Source: Bacteroidota bacterium (GTDB lineage Bacteria > Bacteroidota > Bacteroidia > Bacteroidales > Lentimicrobiaceae). From it: 60,926 nucleotides of DNA. The position numbers and the translations under genes are program-made. Below the pieces are notes generated by a model, which was not told the origin of the DNA, did no database searches, and worked only from the letters and a program-made list of their open reading frames with translations. Below are positions 60,424 to 60,926 of the stretch, piece after piece. Within the stretch, counting starts at the first letter, position 1. Every line of letters begins with the position of its first letter. Location of the stretch: assembly GCA_009773515.1 (NCBI GenBank), contig WSXX01000029.1:1-60926 (forward strand). Direction: 5' to 3'.

Positions 60424-60588
60424 TTGTGCCACGCATCAGGGAACGGAGTGTTGCGCCACGCGTCAGGGGACGGAGTGTTGTGCCACGCACCAGGGAACGG
60501 AGTGTTGCGCCACGCGTCAGGGGACGCGCGGGAACGGACGCGCGGGATCGGATGCGCGGGAGCGGATGCGCGGGAGCGGACGCACGAC
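60424..60588. repeat. Two adjoining GC-rich tandem arrays (27 bp and 14 bp units)
   Basis: First array: about 3.8 units of 27 bp (TTGTGCCACGCATCAGGGAA plus CGGAGTG), alternating between a TTGTGCC and a TTGCGCC version: 60424-60450, 60451-60477, 60478-60504, 60505-60526. Second array: four units of 14 bp, GCGCGGG(A/T/G)(A/C)CGGA(C/T), 60526-60581, plus a partial one. Much higher in GC than the surroundings. Open frames across it in several phases are by-products of the repeat. Confidence 0.85.
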
Positions 60589-60597
60589 AGCAAAACA

Positions 60598-60625
60598 AAA
60601 CCGGCCCACTCACGCAGGCCGGTTT
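60598..60625 (-). terminator. Terminator of the last gene
   Basis: AAACCGGCC (60598-60606) pairs with GGCCGGTTT (60617-60625), 9-bp perfect stem, 10-base loop; lies about 40 bp after the stop of the minus-strand gene at 60668. Confidence 0.75.
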
Positions 60626-60667
60626 ATTGGTACTTCTACTTTGCCGCTGTTTTGCGTGGCATCAGTT

Positions 60668-60926
60668 TCAGTTAAGGATCGGATTTACCGGCTTCAGCGC
60701 AAAATCTACAACCACGCTGTCGTCTTTGCCTGCTGCTACTTTTACCACTTCCGGTACATCGTAGCCTGAGGCATGACAACTCAGGGTGTAATCTCCTTCG
60801 CTCAGTTCATCAAAGGTGTAATACCCATCTTCGTCAGATTCGGTTACTGTGCCTTGCTCAACCAGGGTAATAATGGCAAAGGCCAAAGGTTGATTTGTGG
60901 TGCTGTCAGTAACCGTTCCGCTGATA
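60668..60926 (-). CDS. C-terminal part of a carboxypeptidase-regulatory-like domain protein (partial)
   Basis: The frame is open to the window edge; reading in from the edge it gives I-S-G-T-V-T-D-S-T-T-N-Q-P-L-A-F-A-I-I-T-L, then E-D-G-Y-Y-T-F, G-D-Y-T-L-S-C-H-A-S-G-Y and ends K-P-V-N-P-I-L-N. This is the CarboxypepD_reg-like (transthyretin-like) fold common in surface lipoproteins and TonB-linked proteins of Bacteroidota. The true start lies beyond the window, so the internal Met at 60886 is not the start. Confidence 0.75.
   Translation of the reverse strand, partial: ISGTVTDSTTNQPLAFAIITLVEQGTVTESDEDGYYTFDELSEGDYTLSCHASGYDVPEVVKVAAGKDDSVVVDFALKPVNPILN

Noticed and set aside
60424..60588. 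Possible CRISPR array
   Set aside because: Units are directly adjoining with no unique spacers, and no cas gene is present.
60032..60675. Overlapping open frames of 104-112 codons near the right end
   Set aside because: They run through inverted and tandem repeats in several phases on both strands; no coding pattern.

Overview
The window looks like a chromosome segment of a Bacteroidota bacterium, probably an environmental or anaerobic, saccharolytic member. The signs are Bacteroidota-type promoters (TTTG or TTG near -33, TAnnTTTG near -7), a CotH protein with a T9SS-like C-terminal sorting domain, a FISUMP-type protein end, Reg_prop repeats, SLC45-type sugar uptake, a GH65/GH31/GH13 set, hybrid two-component kinases and AT-rich gene-poor spacers full of small non-coding repeats. 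No transposase, CRISPR array or rRNA was seen.

Layout. 1-1.5 kb: end of a FISUMP-type protein and a Reg_prop lipoprotein. 1.9-16 kb: a defence island. A type I restriction-modification system (half-size hsdS, hsdM, full hsdS, hsdR, YgjP-like metallopeptidase) is interleaved with CBASS-type genes: a CD-NTase overlapping an E2-like conjugating enzyme, then a membrane-anchored protein, a CapV-like patatin phospholipase, a second CD-NTase and a membrane GGDEF protein, followed by a DUF3800 protein and a possible BECR-like nuclease. A TTTG-N19-TACTTTTG promoter precedes the first gene; genes overlap or are closely spaced up to a strong hairpin at 11.66 kb, after which hsdR starts a second unit. 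16-21 kb: accessory zone with an SRAP (YedK-like) pseudogene, a short tandem repeat, an HU-like protein, an unrecognised 413-aa protein, small membrane and zinc-binding proteins and an AlbA_2-AbiTii-like fusion. 21-33 kb: a lone acyltransferase domain, two large hybrid histidine kinases, a methyltransferase, a probable outer-membrane protein and an S9 peptidase.

33-59 kb: mostly carbohydrate and periplasmic metabolism: GH31 alpha-glucosidase, GH13 lipoprotein, paired M16 peptidases, a beta-phosphoglucomutase-like HAD, methylglyoxal synthase, 6-phosphofructokinase, CotH protein, a probable outer-membrane protein, FAS1 lipoprotein, a fused beta-phosphoglucomutase-GH65 phosphorylase, two tandem uridine-kinase-like proteins, a cytosolic GH13, 4-alpha-glucanotransferase and an SLC45-type MFS transporter. 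Together these read as a path in which alpha-glucans are trimmed outside the cytoplasm, malto-oligosaccharides or disaccharides are imported, then rearranged or phosphorolysed to glucose phosphates that enter glycolysis, with methylglyoxal synthase as overflow valve. 59-61 kb: tRNA-Gly(CCC) beside a scrambled partial copy, several tandem and inverted repeat arrays, and the start-truncated end of a carboxypeptidase-regulatory-like protein.

Spacers carry at least four dispersed repeat families: a MITE-like element with 17-bp terminal inverted repeats (AATGTCGTTTAGTTAAG) around CTTCGACTCCGCTCAG cores; a roughly 210-bp element built on TTGCCACCAAATCTCC; a composite AGCGGAAT/GGCATTTAGCTTCGCTGAG repeat; and a 16-bp palindrome CCCGATAGCTATCGGG. 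Functional calls rest on motif reading without database searches.
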